This document shows positions 46,672 through 59,488 of a DNA stretch of 64,000 nt, one piece after another. Numbering within the stretch: the first letter of the stretch is position 1; the number at the start of each line of letters is the position of its first letter. The DNA lies in assembly GCA_008828725.1 (NCBI GenBank), contig MEHQ01003314.1, positions 153,473-217,472 of the forward strand. The letters are read 5' to 3'. The position numbers and the translations under genes are program-made. The notes under the pieces were generated by a model. The model saw nothing but the letters and a program-made list of their open reading frames with translations, searched no databases and was not told the DNA's origin. Source of the DNA: Saccharina japonica (taxonomy: Eukaryota > Sar > Phaeophyceae > Laminariales > Laminariaceae).

Positions 46672-46917
46672 GACGCGTGCTACGGTAGACGTAGCACGTT
46701 TTGGCTGAATTTTTTTCTGAACGATCGGGCTCCTCAACCCAAATTCATCGGATTTTCACCCTTGTGACGAAATATGTTTCAGAATTTACTTCGGTCATGA
46801 TATTTATCATCCGGCAGCACCTTTATTTTCCTCCGAAGTATTTTTTTCGGTGAGGTATGGCGCTCCTTAAGTGAGGAGCTCAGAAAAAACATGGTGCACC
46901 TCTATCGTAGCATGCGT
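46672..46917 (+). mobile_element. MITE with TIR and perfect 5-bp TSD
   Basis: GACGCGTGCTACGGTAGACG at the left pairs with CACCTCTATCGTAGCATGCGT at the right. The flanks are CCATA on both sides (46,667-46,671 and 46,918-46,922). It is the reverse complement of the copy at 1,826-2,072 with the same asymmetric ends (GACGC...GCGT) and the same target-duplication length. Confidence 0.85.
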
Positions 46918-46922
46918 CCATA

Positions 46923-48474
46923 CGAACGAACATGTTAAAGGGCGTTCGTTTCGGCTTATTCCAGGGCTTGTGACCAACATAACCGCTACCTTGGATATTA
47001 TTCTACAGGCATGTTTGCGTTTTTAGTTATCCAAATTGGCCATTTCTCCTTGACACAAGCGCCGAACTCGAGCCGAGCAGCTTTGAATTTGCAATACACG
47101 TGTTATTCGAAGAGTGCGTCAGCTGACTCAGATGTGGTATGTGAGCAGACGATCAGGTTGTTTTCGGCAAATATTTGAACAAATAGATGCCGAAAATAAG
47201 GTTTTATCTCACTGTTACTGAAAAATGAGGAAAGTTGATTGCTCAAAGATAATAGTAGTACAATCTTGAAACACATTGCGACTTGAACTTATGGCCTCCC
47301 GGCTAAACGCCCGACCTTGAAGACGATAAATTATCGGACACAGTAGGAAGTATACAATATACCGTCGTCGTTGTATGAAGGAGGAGACGCGCGCTGTAAG
47401 AATTAAACGACGCAACTACCAAACGTTGTGCATAGAACGGTACACCGGTATTCGAAAGTGTATGGTGGCGACGGTGGGGTCTCCCTCGTGACCGACGAAG
47501 AACGACTATTCCGAAGTAACACCACGCGTCACCTCAGTGACTAAGGCGAACAGGAAGGCATCCACTCGTAGGAATAGGATGGGTTTAGGTACAACAGCTA
47601 GACCATCTACCCGAGACTCGTGGTACGACGCCGCCTGCGGAAAATGCCTAAGAAAAAGGTAGAATATTGTACATGTGCACGATCGACCGCACCAGCGCCT
47701 ACGAATCCGTCAACCAAACCATCGTGTGCGCTGGCTGAGCTGATTGCGGCGTGCCGCCTGTAATGCTTGCCGTTATACGCTTATTATAAGGCCGAATTTC
47801 AGCGTTTGTGCGGTTGGATGATGATGACTGATCGAACGCGTTGGACGTGGACCATCGTCGTCGGCAGGGGTATTTGCTCGAACCACTGAAGTTCACCATT
47901 TTGTAACGGCGTTGCTGCTTGTGGTCGAGAAGCGTTTTCTCGACGAAGGTCCTGTTCAAGGGCAACATGACACCACCATAATTGAAAAAGGACAAATGCG
48001 AGTGGATAGGCAAGGCACGAGCTGGCAAATTTGGAGGGGAGGCACAATGATGGGCTGTCAATAGGTTCCGGGTAGTGTTTCATGCCAATAATGGACGCAT
48101 CGTATCTCGATTACGATGATGACTTGAGATACTGGGGGTGGTTATCTTAAATTCGTGAGCGGTGTTCGGGCTTACGATTTCGGAGGACACGGCGTATGTC
48201 ATATGTCTGCAAACTGAGGGCGGGGGTAAGGTCAAGTGCAGAGTCGCCGCAACCGATCAGGCCTACCAGTGTCGAGTGTGTTTACACTGGCGGGACCGTT
48301 AGCGCAAAAGTATCACTGAATGAGAGAATAACGCGGTACCTACAGGAACTGGTCGTATTTCCGGCGGTATTTGATTGGAAGATGTGATCCTCTCAATGCA
48401 AACGTGCGGCCGAAGGTACCGGTTCTGAAGATAGATGTTACTGGAATATTTCAATTCGGGAGCGCCAGGTGTGG
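46923..48474. other. No gene recognised
   Basis: The minus-strand frames at 47,699-48,083 overlap each other in two frames and have no recognisable product. No repeat is visible. Confidence 0.5.
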
Positions 48475-48517
48475 AGTTAGGGTTGGGGTTAGGGTTAGAT
48501 CTAGGGTTAGAGTTAAT
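48475..48517. repeat. Degenerate interstitial telomere-like tract (TTAGGG)n
   Basis: GTTAGGGTTGGGGTTAGGGT continues as TAGATCTAGGGTTAGAGTTA: six diverged TTAGGG units on the plus strand. Confidence 0.8.
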
Positions 48518-50397
48518 ACTGACCTCGATAAAGTACGGAACTTCCATCACGCCATGCTTTTGTGGTGCTAAAACTAGCTCAACAAGAGTCACAAAAATCA
48601 CAGCCTAGCCTACGCCGACCCGCTTGTCAATTGAAGTGACTGTGGGCAGACGGAGGATAGTGTTCGCGGGATACGGGCGACGATGATGATGTCTGGCGCC
48701 AAGGTTGGGGTTAAGGGCTACTCCGAGAGAGTTATATTTTACAGGATAATGTGGCTCGTCGAAGGTCTCACGTATACCGGTCTCAACGCCAAAGGCACCA
48801 CAAACCATTATAGGATGGCTCCGTTTTGTTGATGATCGGGCGTGTGCGTTCATGCGGAAATAGCATGATGCGGAGAAGTGAATTGTGGGAGAACGACACG
48901 CCAACGTAGCCATCGGACCATAGACAATTGACACCAACACAAACAAGGGGTGGGGGGGCTGGTTGACAGCTCACCAAACAAACTGAAGTCTGCGCGAGGA
49001 CATCATCGTATTGGCGATTGCCTTGCCATGGCCGTGTGTTGCTCGCCTATAATCACCTAGTTCTAGCCCTGTTAACTGCCTATTCCAGCCCTCATCTCTG
49101 CCAGTTTGTTTGCTTAATTTTTAATTGAGCATTTGCCTTTCGATTTGTATTTCCCGTTTCCTTCATAATATGTATTTTCTAATCTCGTTTTCTCTTGCTC
49201 TCGCTGGTGGCGTTAACTTTTCCTTTCCCCCTCCCCCCCTTCCCCCCGACAAATCACAGGGCAGGGGTTGTACATTTCGGCAACGCTTGAAGATCAAGTA
49301 CACCCTCCACACCTCACTTCACTGTACGGGTTGCACGTTTCGGCTCCAAGGTGTCTGACCGGTTGAGCTTCTCAATAAATGAAATACCGGTAAGTCTAAT
49401 ATCTACGTTACAATACTTGTTGCAGCACTAGGTCCTACAAATGTTGGCCGGGTTCCGCGGACGACCTACTTCCCATTCTTAACTGGGGTGACATATTGAG
49501 CTCTCCATGCCGAGAGGTGAGACAACAAGCCGCTATCCCTACCCTTGTGTTGACCCCCCCACGAGCCTGACAGGTGTTCTCATTGTTGTTTTCCCCGTTT
49601 CAAGGGTTTCGTTTCTTGTTACCCGTAAATATGTGGCTTCCTCGAATCATGTTGCAAGCTTGTGTGCTATGACGAGATATTCTATCGTCGGAAACCCGTG
49701 GTTGCAACGCATACAATGTACGTACAGTATGCGACAGCATATCATAGAGATGATGCGTAGCAATTGAATAAATCACTTGGTAGGCTGTTGATACATTTCA
49801 CCTACACATTTGTGCTAAACGTCAAGGGAAAACCACGAACTGGAAATCGTAAAGTGCAGCGGGGTCGACCGCTTAGAACCAGTAAAACCGCCCTGTGGTC
49901 CCGAATAACACGGCACCACCCAAGCACCTCCCAAGGCCGCATCACACACCCAACAACGCTGTCTCCGCTGCAAACTCGATATCACGACTGTCCATTTGTT
50001 TAAATCAAATCACTAATTTACCAAGAAACTAGATAAACACCAAACAAAATGACCCCCAGTCTCACAAAGTTCCCCTGTCCAAGCGCAACCTGGAATAGGA
50101 TGGGAGCGGTAATAGTCGCAGGTCACGATACTACAGTAGCATACCTTACCGCAAACACATACGTCGATATTCGAGATATTTGGGTTTGAGGACGGTTTGT
50201 CATAAATTTATAAATATGAAAAGCGACACAGTTCCTACGCAGAAGTTACTTGACCGGCACTGCGTCTTTGCCTACAATGTTTGTCGTTGGTGTGGGTCCG
50301 CGGCAAGGGGTCTATCTAACCCGCACGTTGCGGGGCTTGACTGCACCCCAGTTAGCCTGGATTCCCCTCCTTGCATACTGTTGGCTTTGGGACACGG
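48518..50397. other. No gene recognised
   Basis: Unique sequence with a C-rich run near 49,227-49,248. The short open frames have no recognisable product. Confidence 0.5.
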
Positions 50398-50424
50398 TTA
50401 GGGTTAGGGTTAGGGTTAGGGTTA
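50398..50424. repeat. Interstitial telomere-like tract (TTAGGG)4
   Basis: Four perfect TTAGGG units plus TTA on the plus strand, immediately followed by the 5'-truncated LINE sequence. Translated in the RT frame it reads VRVRVRVRV and contains no stop. Confidence 0.95.
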
Positions 50425-52094
50425 ACCCCTCCCTGCATATAAGCGACCGGTCCAACTGCAACAACTTCAGGGGGATCTCGCTACTATCGCACGTAGGCAA
50501 AGTCCCCGCCAAACTCATCACCAACCGCCTAAGCGCCTTCTGTGAAGCCAACAACATCCTTCCGGAGGAACAGTGCGGCTTCCGACCTGGTCGATCCACA
50601 GTATGCATGCTGTTCGTCGTGCGCCGACTCCAGGAACTAGGGCGGAGAAGGAGAATACCGCTCTACATGTGCTTCGTCGACCTACAGAAGGCCTATGACT
50701 CGGTGGACCGAGAGCTGCTATGGAAGGTGCTGGCCAGGGCCGGGGTTCCTGCGGAGATGGTCGCCGTCATCCGCCAATTCCACGACGGAATGCGGGCCCG
50801 GGTGCGCATGGACGATGGAGAACTGTCGGACTGGTTCTTGGTCACGCAAGGCTTGCGACAAGGGTGTGTGCTGTCCCCACTGCTGTTCAACGTTTTCTTC
50901 GCCGCGGCCCTAGAGGTCGTTATCGTACGATTCAGCGAGGACGATGGTATCATGCAGAACCTAGTGTTCCTGAAGGAGGAGACGGGAGCGGGGACGGAGA
51001 CACCACTCGACCGCGTACGGAGGGCGGTGTGGGGGATGCTGTATGCCGATGACGCCGGCGTTGTATCGAGGTCCGCCGACGGACTGGCGAGGATGATGAC
51101 CATTATCGTGCAGGTGTTTGGGGAGTTCGGGCTGACGGTGTCGGAGAAGAAGACGGAGACTCTCCTGATGCGCGTAAAGGAGAAGCAGCCAACACCGCCC
51201 CCGCCGCCGCTGATAATCGAAGCAGCGGGGCAGAAATACACCCAAACCCACGAGTTCCGGTACCTGGGCGGCCTCGTCAACGAACATGGCGACCTCACCC
51301 GGGAGATCAACTTCAGGAGCAGAGCAGCGTCGGCGTGCGTCAGGAGGTATGGCCCGGAGCTCTTCGATAGGCCGGGAGCACCGTTTCGACTCAAGGCCCG
51401 CCTGCTTCAAGCGGAGGCGATGGAGGCACTGCTGTACGGTTGCATGACATGGGCCCCACGTCGCGACCACTACCGACTGCTGCGGACGATACACCACCGG
51501 CTGCTGCTGCGAGTTATTGGGTACCAGCGCAAGCAAGGCACCTACCGGCAGCTGTCCTACGCCCAGGCCCTGAAGAGGGTCGGGTGCCAGAGCGTGGAAG
51601 CCACTGTCCGGCAACGGCGCCTACTGTTCGCGGGGGCCGTGGCAAGGCAGCCAGACGGGCGACTCCCGAAACGACTGATGTTCGGGGAGCTGGTGGGGGG
51701 GAAGGACCCGGGCGCGGGGTGCCCGGAGCGGAACTGGCAGACGTGCCTGAAGGACGACTTCAAAGCGTTCGGAGCTACGTACGGCTCTACGGACGACCAG
51801 AGACGTGTCTTCGGAATCCCGAATTCAGTTTGGGCGGAAGCAGCGAAGGTGAAGGGAGGAAGGCAGTGGTACAAGGGAGTGCTGCAGGGAGCTGAGAGGT
51901 TTATGACCTCCTGGCACAAGGAAGAAGAGGAGGCTAGCCGGAAACGAGCGACCAAGCGAGAAAAAGAGCGCAGCAACAATAAAGAGACACCAAGAACCAA
52001 CGGGACGGGAGGGGTGCGGAAGAAGGGCGAATCGGCGAGGGAAGGAAACAAGCGAGAAATGGCGGACCGAGTGGCGCGATATGTGCCGGATTGA
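50425..52094 (+). CDS. Non-LTR reverse transcriptase, N-terminally truncated
   Basis: Reverse transcriptase of a LINE; it would copy element RNA into DNA at a nicked target. The frame is open from 50,250, but LINE homology begins after the telomere tract ([16 protein letters not shown]). RT motifs follow in order: [49 protein letters not shown] and the catalytic YADD (51,042-51,053), then an extended C-terminal region ([39 protein letters not shown]). The lysine/arginine-rich end stops with TGA at 52,092-52,094. The endonuclease domain and the first part of RT are absent, so it cannot be autonomous. There is no frameshift in 550 codons, which suggests a recent insertion. The GC-rich codon use differs from the surrounding AT-richer DNA. 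Confidence 0.92.
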
Positions 52095-52106
52095 CTGTCC
52101 TGGACT

Positions 52107-52130
52107 GTTTGTTTGTTTGTTTGTTTGTTT
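52107..52130. repeat. Microsatellite (GTTT)6
   Basis: Six perfect GTTT units 13 bp after the RT stop codon. Confidence 0.95.
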
Positions 52131-52743
52131 TGTTCTTTTTACCCCTCCCCCCCACCGCCGCACCATTGCACCACCCCCTCGGGATGACGTGTCAATGTGT
52201 TGTCTTTGCGGTCTTGTCTGTGTGAGTGTTTGCTTGTACTTTTGACTTGTCTCTTTGTCTTTGTCTTCGTCTTTTTCCCTTCGTTGCTTTTGACCTTTTG
52301 CAGTTACACTGCTCGCAGGCCGGGGGTACATCAGTCACACGGGACCATAGTTCCCTTCCCCCGTATCATGTCTGCGTTTATAATCGGGGTGGAGGACTCG
52401 ATTCGTTTGCCTGACCGGTGTGAACCCGGCACGGAACACCCCGGCATTATAGGGGCACCAAGATAGAATCAGGGGGGCGTGTACCCCCGATTGGTGATGT
52501 TGACTTTTCCATTTTTATTTTTTACCTTCACATAGCGTGTAGAGGGGAGCGGAGGGCTCCAGACTATCTGTTTTTGACTGGCTTTGATCGCTTTGCGGAC
52601 CCTTCGGGTTCCACTTTTATTTCAGTATACCTTTTTTGGGTAAGTTAGCCTGTGACCACGGGAATCGACCGTGTCAATTGTTGGATTAGTACGGACAGAT
52701 GGAGGTACTGGATAGAGAGACCGGCACGGTTTTTAATGTGAAG

Positions 52744-52777
<34 letters not shown>

Positions 52778-52778
52778 C
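52744..52778. repeat. Microsatellite (CAA)n, probable LINE 3' tail
   Basis: Nearly twelve perfect units. The position at the end of a T-rich 3' UTR suits a LINE tail. Confidence 0.9.
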
Positions 52779-53485
52779 TGCTGTCGTGTACCGTATATGA
52801 AACGTAGGCACGCTGAGTTTCGATTGACTTGCATAAGTATTTTCTGAAGCTAGCTCTTTGATCTTGTACGATTTACTACATTGCGTCGTTTTTATGTTTA
52901 TGCACCACCACCACGTATGTATGTATCTATTGTTATATCCGGAAACAAGGGTAAGGTCCAATACTGATAAATTTACATAATACACGACAAACGCACATGA
53001 CCCTGTCCGCAACCTAACGGTGCGTAAACCACCAGAAGATCTGCCCGCAATCTCGCTTCTTGGCCAGTTAGAGCTGAGCGGCTGACCAGATTACGCAGGC
53101 GACGGCGGGATACTGATCTAAAGCGGATGGTGTGAGACCCGGGTGACCGAGAGGACATGAATATGGACACAACGACAAAACTCACTCCTCTACCGCCCGG
53201 TCTATGTCATGTCAATATGTATTATTGATAGGGGGTCAATGTTCAAGCAGCAATGCTAGCAGTGGTCCTTGTGGACTGCAGCTAAGCACCCACGGCCTAT
53301 TAGGCGCAATCGATTCACAATTCGTTGTGTGTGCGGCTGACGACGAATTCAATGTTTGTTGTGGTCGATGCTAGTAGACGGAAGACGCGAGAACGTGTCT
53401 ATGCACCACCCCAACGGTAGTAGTCGCAGTAGATAGACCCTTGAAGGTTGCCACCAAGCACCTCCAACGTGCGAGGGTTGAATGA
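52779..53485. other. No gene recognised; possibly decayed 5' part of the next LINE
   Basis: No intact frame. Homology to LINE linker sequence becomes visible only from about 53,486. Confidence 0.4.
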
Positions 53486-54636
53486 GTGCAGAGGTGCTTT
53501 GACGAGTTTTCCAGCAAACTCGAAGAGCGTATCCGAGAAGGTGATCAGTTTGCCGTATACAAGAACCTGAAAGTGGTAAATATGGAATTGCAGAGAGCCT
53601 TGTTTCGCAGTATGTTACGGACGAGCAAGGTAGATTACTGCGTGATGCTGGCCTCATTCGAGATTGCTGGATAATGTATTACCCACCAACCGCCAAAGTT
53701 CATGTCGCCAACTCTTGACCCAAGCTCCCCCCCCCCGTGCATTCCTCCGGGCCACGCCCCGCCAGCTATAGGGCCGACAAGCGATCCGGGCGATCGCGCA
53801 ACCCAAGGCGCGGGGGCTGAATACCCTGCTGAGCGAATCAGACTTGGACACCATGATTAACGTCTGAGATATCACCGTCTCTCTGTCGAGCGAAGAGTGC
53901 GTACGGCAGCAGTGGAAAGGCGCAAACATTAACGTGCTGCACTAGACGAAAAAGTAGAGTGACAGTTGTCGTGGCATTCCCCTTGTGACGCACGCAGGGA
54001 ACGTTCTTGTCACAGTCATCCCGAGCCCCCTTCGCAACCACTACGGAAAAAGCAGCATCTTACTTCAGGAGCAGTGTGGCTTCAGACCCCAGCCCTTGAC
54101 GGATGCAGGAACTGGCAAGGGAGAACTAAACCGTGGCGACCTCACCAACATCTATGCCTCTGCAGACCAAACCCTGTGTCCTATCTCGCTTTGGCGTGCC
54201 ACCGAAAATGCTCGCCGTCATACGCCATGTTCACGATGGTATGCCAGCATCTATGGGATTAGACAATGGCGAGTGCTCAGATAAGCCGACTCGGAACAAC
54301 AAGGTCTTCCGCAAGGAGGGGTGTGTACTCGCGCTATTGGCGTTAGCAATGACTTTCATGGTGTTGTGCTTGGAACATATACGTTTCATCGGTGACGCAA
54401 CCATCATGGACAGCACGGTGTAAATTCAATATAATGCGGAGATGGGGGGCATCAATAGGGGGGAAGGAACGGTGTAGTACAGCCGACGGGGGGTGGGGGG
54501 GGGTTAAACTGTCGGGAATGCTGTACGCTGATAGTACGAATAGTGTATCGTTATCACCAGGAGAGTTGCAAAGGATGACCACGGTGGTCGTGACTATGTG
54601 TAAGTCTCTCCAATAGTACGGTCTCGGAGGCCAACA

Positions 54637-54896
54637 CACGCGTGCTACGATAGAGGCTCGTAGCACATTTTGGCCTGAAATGTTTCTGAATAATTGGGCT
54701 TCTCAACCCCAAATCGTCAGAATTTCATTCTCGTGTTGCAATTTTGTCCATTTTACACTTGGCCCATAGCATTCTTCATCGGGTAGCATTGGTAGCTCCC
54801 TTTAGAATCAGTGTTTCGGTGAGGAATAGATCTCCTTAAGCGACCACCCTTAGAGGGCAATAACACGGTGCACCTCTACCTTAAGATGGCATGCGT
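54637..54896 (+). mobile_element. MITE nested in the broken LINE
   Basis: Starts ACGCGTGCTACGATAGAGG, has the GCTTCTCAACCCCAAATCGT and TTCATCGGGTAGCATTGGTA blocks of the family, and ends GGTGCACCTCTACC...GCATGCGT. It separates LINE pieces that belong together (VSEAN before it, VTAAGQR after it). Target duplications are no longer recognisable. Confidence 0.8.
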
Positions 54897-54900
54897 CTAA

Positions 54901-54940
54901 TGATAATGTGATAATGTGATAATGTGATAATGTGATAATG
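54901..54940. repeat. Microsatellite (TGATAATG)5
   Basis: Five perfect 8-bp units directly after the MITE end. Confidence 0.95.
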
Positions 54941-56469
54941 CTACCATGAGTGGTAAAGGGGAAGACATACACCATTTTCCTGCAAACGAACGATGAGGGG
55001 TTCACAAAGTTCCCCGTCACTGCAGCCGGCCAGAGGTAAACAAAAAACGCGCGAGTTTGTGTACGTAGGTCGGGGGCTATTAGCACGAACCGGGATGTCA
55101 GTGTCCAGGTGACTCGCCGATCCCAGAGGGCATGGACGCGCTTTCAAAGGTTTTATGCGCCTGTGGTTGCATGCGCGGCTGCTGAAATATGAGGCATTCG
55201 CGACAATTTTGTACGGGAGGGTGGCGTTTAGCGCGAATCAAGCTGATTACGGGCAGGCTATACGGAAAGCTAGTCACATGCATTGTCTTTTTATGCCTCG
55301 GTCGGCGGAAACAGGAGCGCGAAAACCAGCTTAATTCCCATGCCCGCGCGCTTGTTAGGGAAGCACTGAGGCGACAGTTTGCGGACGAACGAAATTGTTC
55401 GCTGATTTCGTGGCACTTGTGGCAGATGGATGGTCGTGAGCAAGGGGTGCTATTTTGGGGAGAATAAGGATTGGATGGCGCGTCACCAGGAGAACCTCAA
55501 AAGGTTTGGCAGCATGTCTGCTGGGCGGCGTGAGCCAGAAACGAAGACCGGCTGGTGGTTTCGAGAGGTCGGGGACGAAACGGCGGCGTATATGCGGAAA
55601 TTAAATGGCGTGGAGAGAAGTAATGCAGCAAAGCAGCACACGACCAATGCGGCTGCAACTGTGACGCGGACCGTGGACACCGACTAGGTATATCCAGCAT
55701 CATCGCGCCGCGTGCGTATCAAGATCCAAAGTAGTTAGCCTGGGGCCGCGCGGACACCTCCGCCTTTTGTATGTCACTCTTGCCATATTTTCACTTGCCT
55801 CTTATTTATTTAATTTTCTTTAAATTTGATTCTTTCATTTGTTCACTCTTTCTTGTCCTTCCTTCGTACATTGTTCACTTAACTTGTTTTTGCTCATCTT
55901 GACCGAGCGTGCGCGTATCAAAAGCTAGCTTTCCATGTTGACAGAGGTTTTGTTTTTAGTTTTCATGTGGACACCCCAACCCGTCTGCCTGTATGCGAGT
56001 ATGCACGTCTGGGTAGTCACTTGGGTTCTTACGCTATGTGTTTCTCTTGGTGGGTCTCTCTTACGAAGTGTCAAGCTTCTCCGCCCTTTTTCTATTCGTG
56101 TCTTCTCCCTTTTATCATTTTCTCCTATTTAGTATTTCTCCTTTTTTTAATTTATCATCCGTAATTTTCACGTGCTTAGGGTTAACGATGGGCTTCAGTT
56201 GTGATGTGTTTCGTACATTGTTGGAGTTTTGTTTCGCCTCTTCATAGTGTTCTTGAGGTATTAGTCCATTCCATTTTTGTTTGGCGAACCACAACAGCAA
56301 CAAAAGCAACCATCATTACGATGTATGCATATCAATATACCTTCGTGTCGTAGTTTATGACTACACATAGAGGTTGTGTACAGTATACTATATACAGCTC
56401 GGGCGCCGGGTGTGTGCTGAACGATGACGGCTTGAACGACCCCAACAAACAACAAATACTAAGTACAGC

Positions 56470-56499
56470 CACAACAACAACAACGACAACAACAACAAC
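56470..56499. repeat. Microsatellite (ACA)n
   Basis: About ten ACA units with one CGA interruption. Similar to the LINE tails but not attached to recognisable LINE sequence. Confidence 0.85.
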
Positions 56500-59139
56500 T
56501 ATTAGAACAGCAACAATTACAATAGTCGCATTGTTGGGGTTTGCCCTGTGATCCTATGATGTAGAATATTATGGCGGTGAGCTAATGTACCGTGTGAAAC
56601 CAACACCTGCAACGGCCTGGCCCAACGATAGTGATAGCATCTTGGGGCAACACCAATAGATAGGTAGGATATATCATATGTACTATACGACTCTGTACCT
56701 TGAACATGTCCGCCTGATCGCGATGGGTGAAGAGAAAGAAACGCGAAAGTCCCTGAACTTGCCCACGGAGAACATTGTAACACCTACCTCAACAACCACA
56801 TTGTGGTTGTCTGGTATCAATAATTTTGTCTCAAAAGTATCTCTACGATCACGAAACAGTTTGTGAAGCTGGGGGAGGGCGACTCGCGTCCTTTGCAGTA
56901 AATGTGCGACTAGGGGACACCTGTGTGTGTTGCTTTCCACACCAAACAAACACGGGTGATACACCGATCACGGTAAACACTCTTGAAACCAGGATTTGGT
57001 CCAAATCAGCCGGTTACAAGGCATTTGGACCATTCAGCACATTGCTCTCGTTCGCTGTAGCGCCGTGCACCCTACTGAAGCCACCACAAATGACACACCA
57101 CGCCCGAAGGAACGCAAGCAATTGACGATATAGTCTGGTCTGGAATTGGCTCGGCCTTTCTTTGTTATGCTAGAAGCGGTGAAAGTCAGTACACCACGGC
57201 CACGCAGTTGGATCATTTACACCTCCGCTGCGTAGTAGTGGTACGCTCCAATCCAGCAAACGCGCCGCCAGGTTAGGCCATTTTCGCGCCCTTGGTCACT
57301 GTGAAAAACTTAACGAAGTCGGAATAAGATTGACGGTGTGGCCGTGTATACGGGCAGGAAAAATATTTCAGGGTCAGATCAATGTCACCGATGCCGCAAT
57401 CGGCTTGACACGTCCCTTCAACAACAAGGAAATGTAGGCAAACACTACTGAGATGTGTTGTAGACACAAACAAGCGTTACATCGTTGAGTATTTGTTTCT
57501 TGTATTTGTACGTACGAGTATTGCACATGGCTGCAGCAGAAAAACATAACCTGGCCACAACAGCAGTATCAGAAAGTACAAATCAAATTATCTGCAACCA
57601 CATTTATCAACCTTCAGCGATCTACTAGCTATGCTCAGCTGTGGCGAAAACCGTTACCGCTTTGCCACACAGTAGTGAGAGTACTGTAGTATTCTTTTAC
57701 GCTTTCAACGATCATTTCAAGTAAGTATTGGATTAGTTGAGGCCTCCTGCCCCAGCCAGTGGTCCTACCCATACTTTCTTGGGTTCTTGAACTATCCGTT
57801 GACCATTTGGCTGGGGTTAGATAACTATTTCCTGTCCATTGTATCACCCAAACGTACAGTACAACACCTCTACCGCGGAGTGTACGCGGAAAAGCCTTCG
57901 TGAAAGGCTGGACAGTGGTAAATCGATGACTGCCGCGGAGTCAATGTCCCGCCGCCGTCTGGAAGCATCTGTCGTGTTTTAGATAGGACACCACCGTCAA
58001 GCCCTACGCATGGTCGCTTCGTCCGTCTTCAAGCTCCTGATCTTCACGATATCGGCTACGGCCGTACCCGCTACAGATCTACCCGTGTAGCGAAATCTTA
58101 ACGGCCCAAACACTGAGCCCCGCTGGAACGGGCGTCTACGCGCCACATCGCGTCGGTAACAGAGACAATCGTGTCAACTGTCAGGCGTAGACGATCTACA
58201 GTATATCTTATGTATCACAGAAACGCGAGTTTGTGATACTGCTGTCGCTTAAAATAGCACGACGGTGTCAAAGGAAATGTGACCGGCGTCAATCGTCTGT
58301 ACGCGGGGTGGCTACGTAGGGCCTGTCACTCATCTCACGGAGAGGGCTTGACTAGATTATAGTATAGGCGCCGCATGGTGTGACCGGTCCAGCCCTCAAG
58401 CGAGAGACCACCGGTTAGAGTTCTCACTTTGGTCGAAAATGTAGTTTTAGAACTAGCTCCTATACAGTCTAATCAGTATAACCAAGTGTTGGTTGGGTTG
58501 CACGAACAACCTTCGCGAAGGTACGATTCGGGTGCATTTGATTATATTGACATCCTCACGTGAGGAGCTAAACAAATTAAAATAACCTAAAATAATAATA
58601 TGCCACCACCCCTGAAAGCTATGGCACCTTTTGTCAAGCGGCTGACGGAGGGCACGGCCGCGTCACGGTATCAACCAACTCTGGGGCCCCGGCTGTTCCT
58701 GGTTGGCGTGTCAGCCTCAGCGTTACATCAACGGTGGATCACGGGATAACGAATATTCGTTTCTCGAGTAGAAATAGGACTTCAGGCAGCCATACTTGTC
58801 GTAGCGGTGCTGAAATAAATTTCCTGGAATATGGGTTGGTATGGTACCAGATAGGTGTTTTGCGACCAGCGTGGAGGTTTCCTTCGCAAACGCTACGCGT
58901 ACAACATCCAACTCAAACGCAATCTTGAACATTTTTAGTCTGTAATGTTTCGGTGCATTGCAGCAGGAAATATACCCCTGTCTGGTGTGAGTTTACAGCG
59001 GATGTACAGTAGTAGTCGTATTCTAAAAAAATTACGGGGGGGGGCACACTAATATGTGTCTTGCATGCTGAAGCCGCCGTATCACCCTGTCTGGTGACAG
59101 AGACCCTATTATATCATGGGGAGTGTCACACTGAGTTCA
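56500..59139. other. No gene recognised
   Basis: Short frames only. CATCCTCACGTGAGGAGC at about 58,553-58,570 is a hairpin like those inside the MITE family, but I could not extend the match. Confidence 0.5.
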
Positions 59140-59488
59140 GTTTGTTTTTTTCTATCCCATTTGTTATCTTCGCACTTCTTCTGTCTTTCTCCCTCCCTAC
59201 TGTAGTCGTAACTGAGATCCTAACCCTATCGTCACATATTAGGCTCCTCTCCCTCCTCCGCCACTACGGTCATTGCCTTGATTTTTATCGCGCATAGGGT
59301 TCAGCCTTCCCAACGCTCGTCGACCTCCATAGAAATTTGCTAACTCACGCTCCCGCGCTTTCCGCTACGTAGTCAAGTTTGTTTTCGCGAGAAAAAATCC
59401 CTATGAGCATGCAGTCGGGGGGGGCTCGAACTCACGATATTGACTCCTAACAGGCTTCGTGGTTACCTGCTAGCCCACCGGGGCGGCC
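59140..59488 (-). mobile_element. SINE copy D, minus strand
   Basis: On the minus strand the head is GCCCCGGTGGGCTAGCAGG, with B box GTTCGAGCC. The body is collinear with copy C and the tail is AAATGGGATAGAAAAAAAC. Copies C and D are the closest pair of the five. Confidence 0.85.

Larger units (their letters stand above)
50425..52778 (+). mobile_element. 5'-truncated LINE (non-LTR retrotransposon)
   Basis: Consists of an RT-bearing ORF that lacks its N-terminal endonuclease, a ~650-bp 3' UTR with a (GTTT)6 run at 52,107-52,130, and a (CAA)n tail at 52,744-52,778. The broken LINE downstream also ends near CAA-rich sequence. Short microsatellite-like tails without a poly(A) are known from RTE-type elements, but I cannot assign the clade firmly. 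The 5' end abuts (TTAGGG)4. Confidence 0.85.
53486..56310 (+). pseudogene. Broken LINE, interrupted by a MITE
   Basis: Pieces of one LINE ORF occur in the right order but in shifting frames. Linker: SKLEERIREGDQFAVYKNLK (53,510-53,570). Before RT: VRQQWKGANINVLH (~53,892-53,940). RT: LLQEQCGFRP (~54,062), [17 protein letters not shown] (~54,196), GMLYADSTNSVSLS (~54,520; the second catalytic Asp is changed to Ser) and a VSEAN piece (~54,621). After the MITE: VTAAGQR, then ILYGRVAF (~55,196), and the tail DWMARHQENLKRFGSMS with WWFREVGDETAAYMRKLNG (55,450-55,620). The stop is at 55,685-55,687. A T-rich 3' region ends near CAACAGCAACAAAAGCAACC. It is older than the LINE at 50.4 kb. Confidence 0.85.

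Noticed and set aside
50693..51614. Long minus-strand frames (up to 233 codons) opposite the LINE ORF
   Set aside because: Antisense shadows of the GC-rich RT frame.
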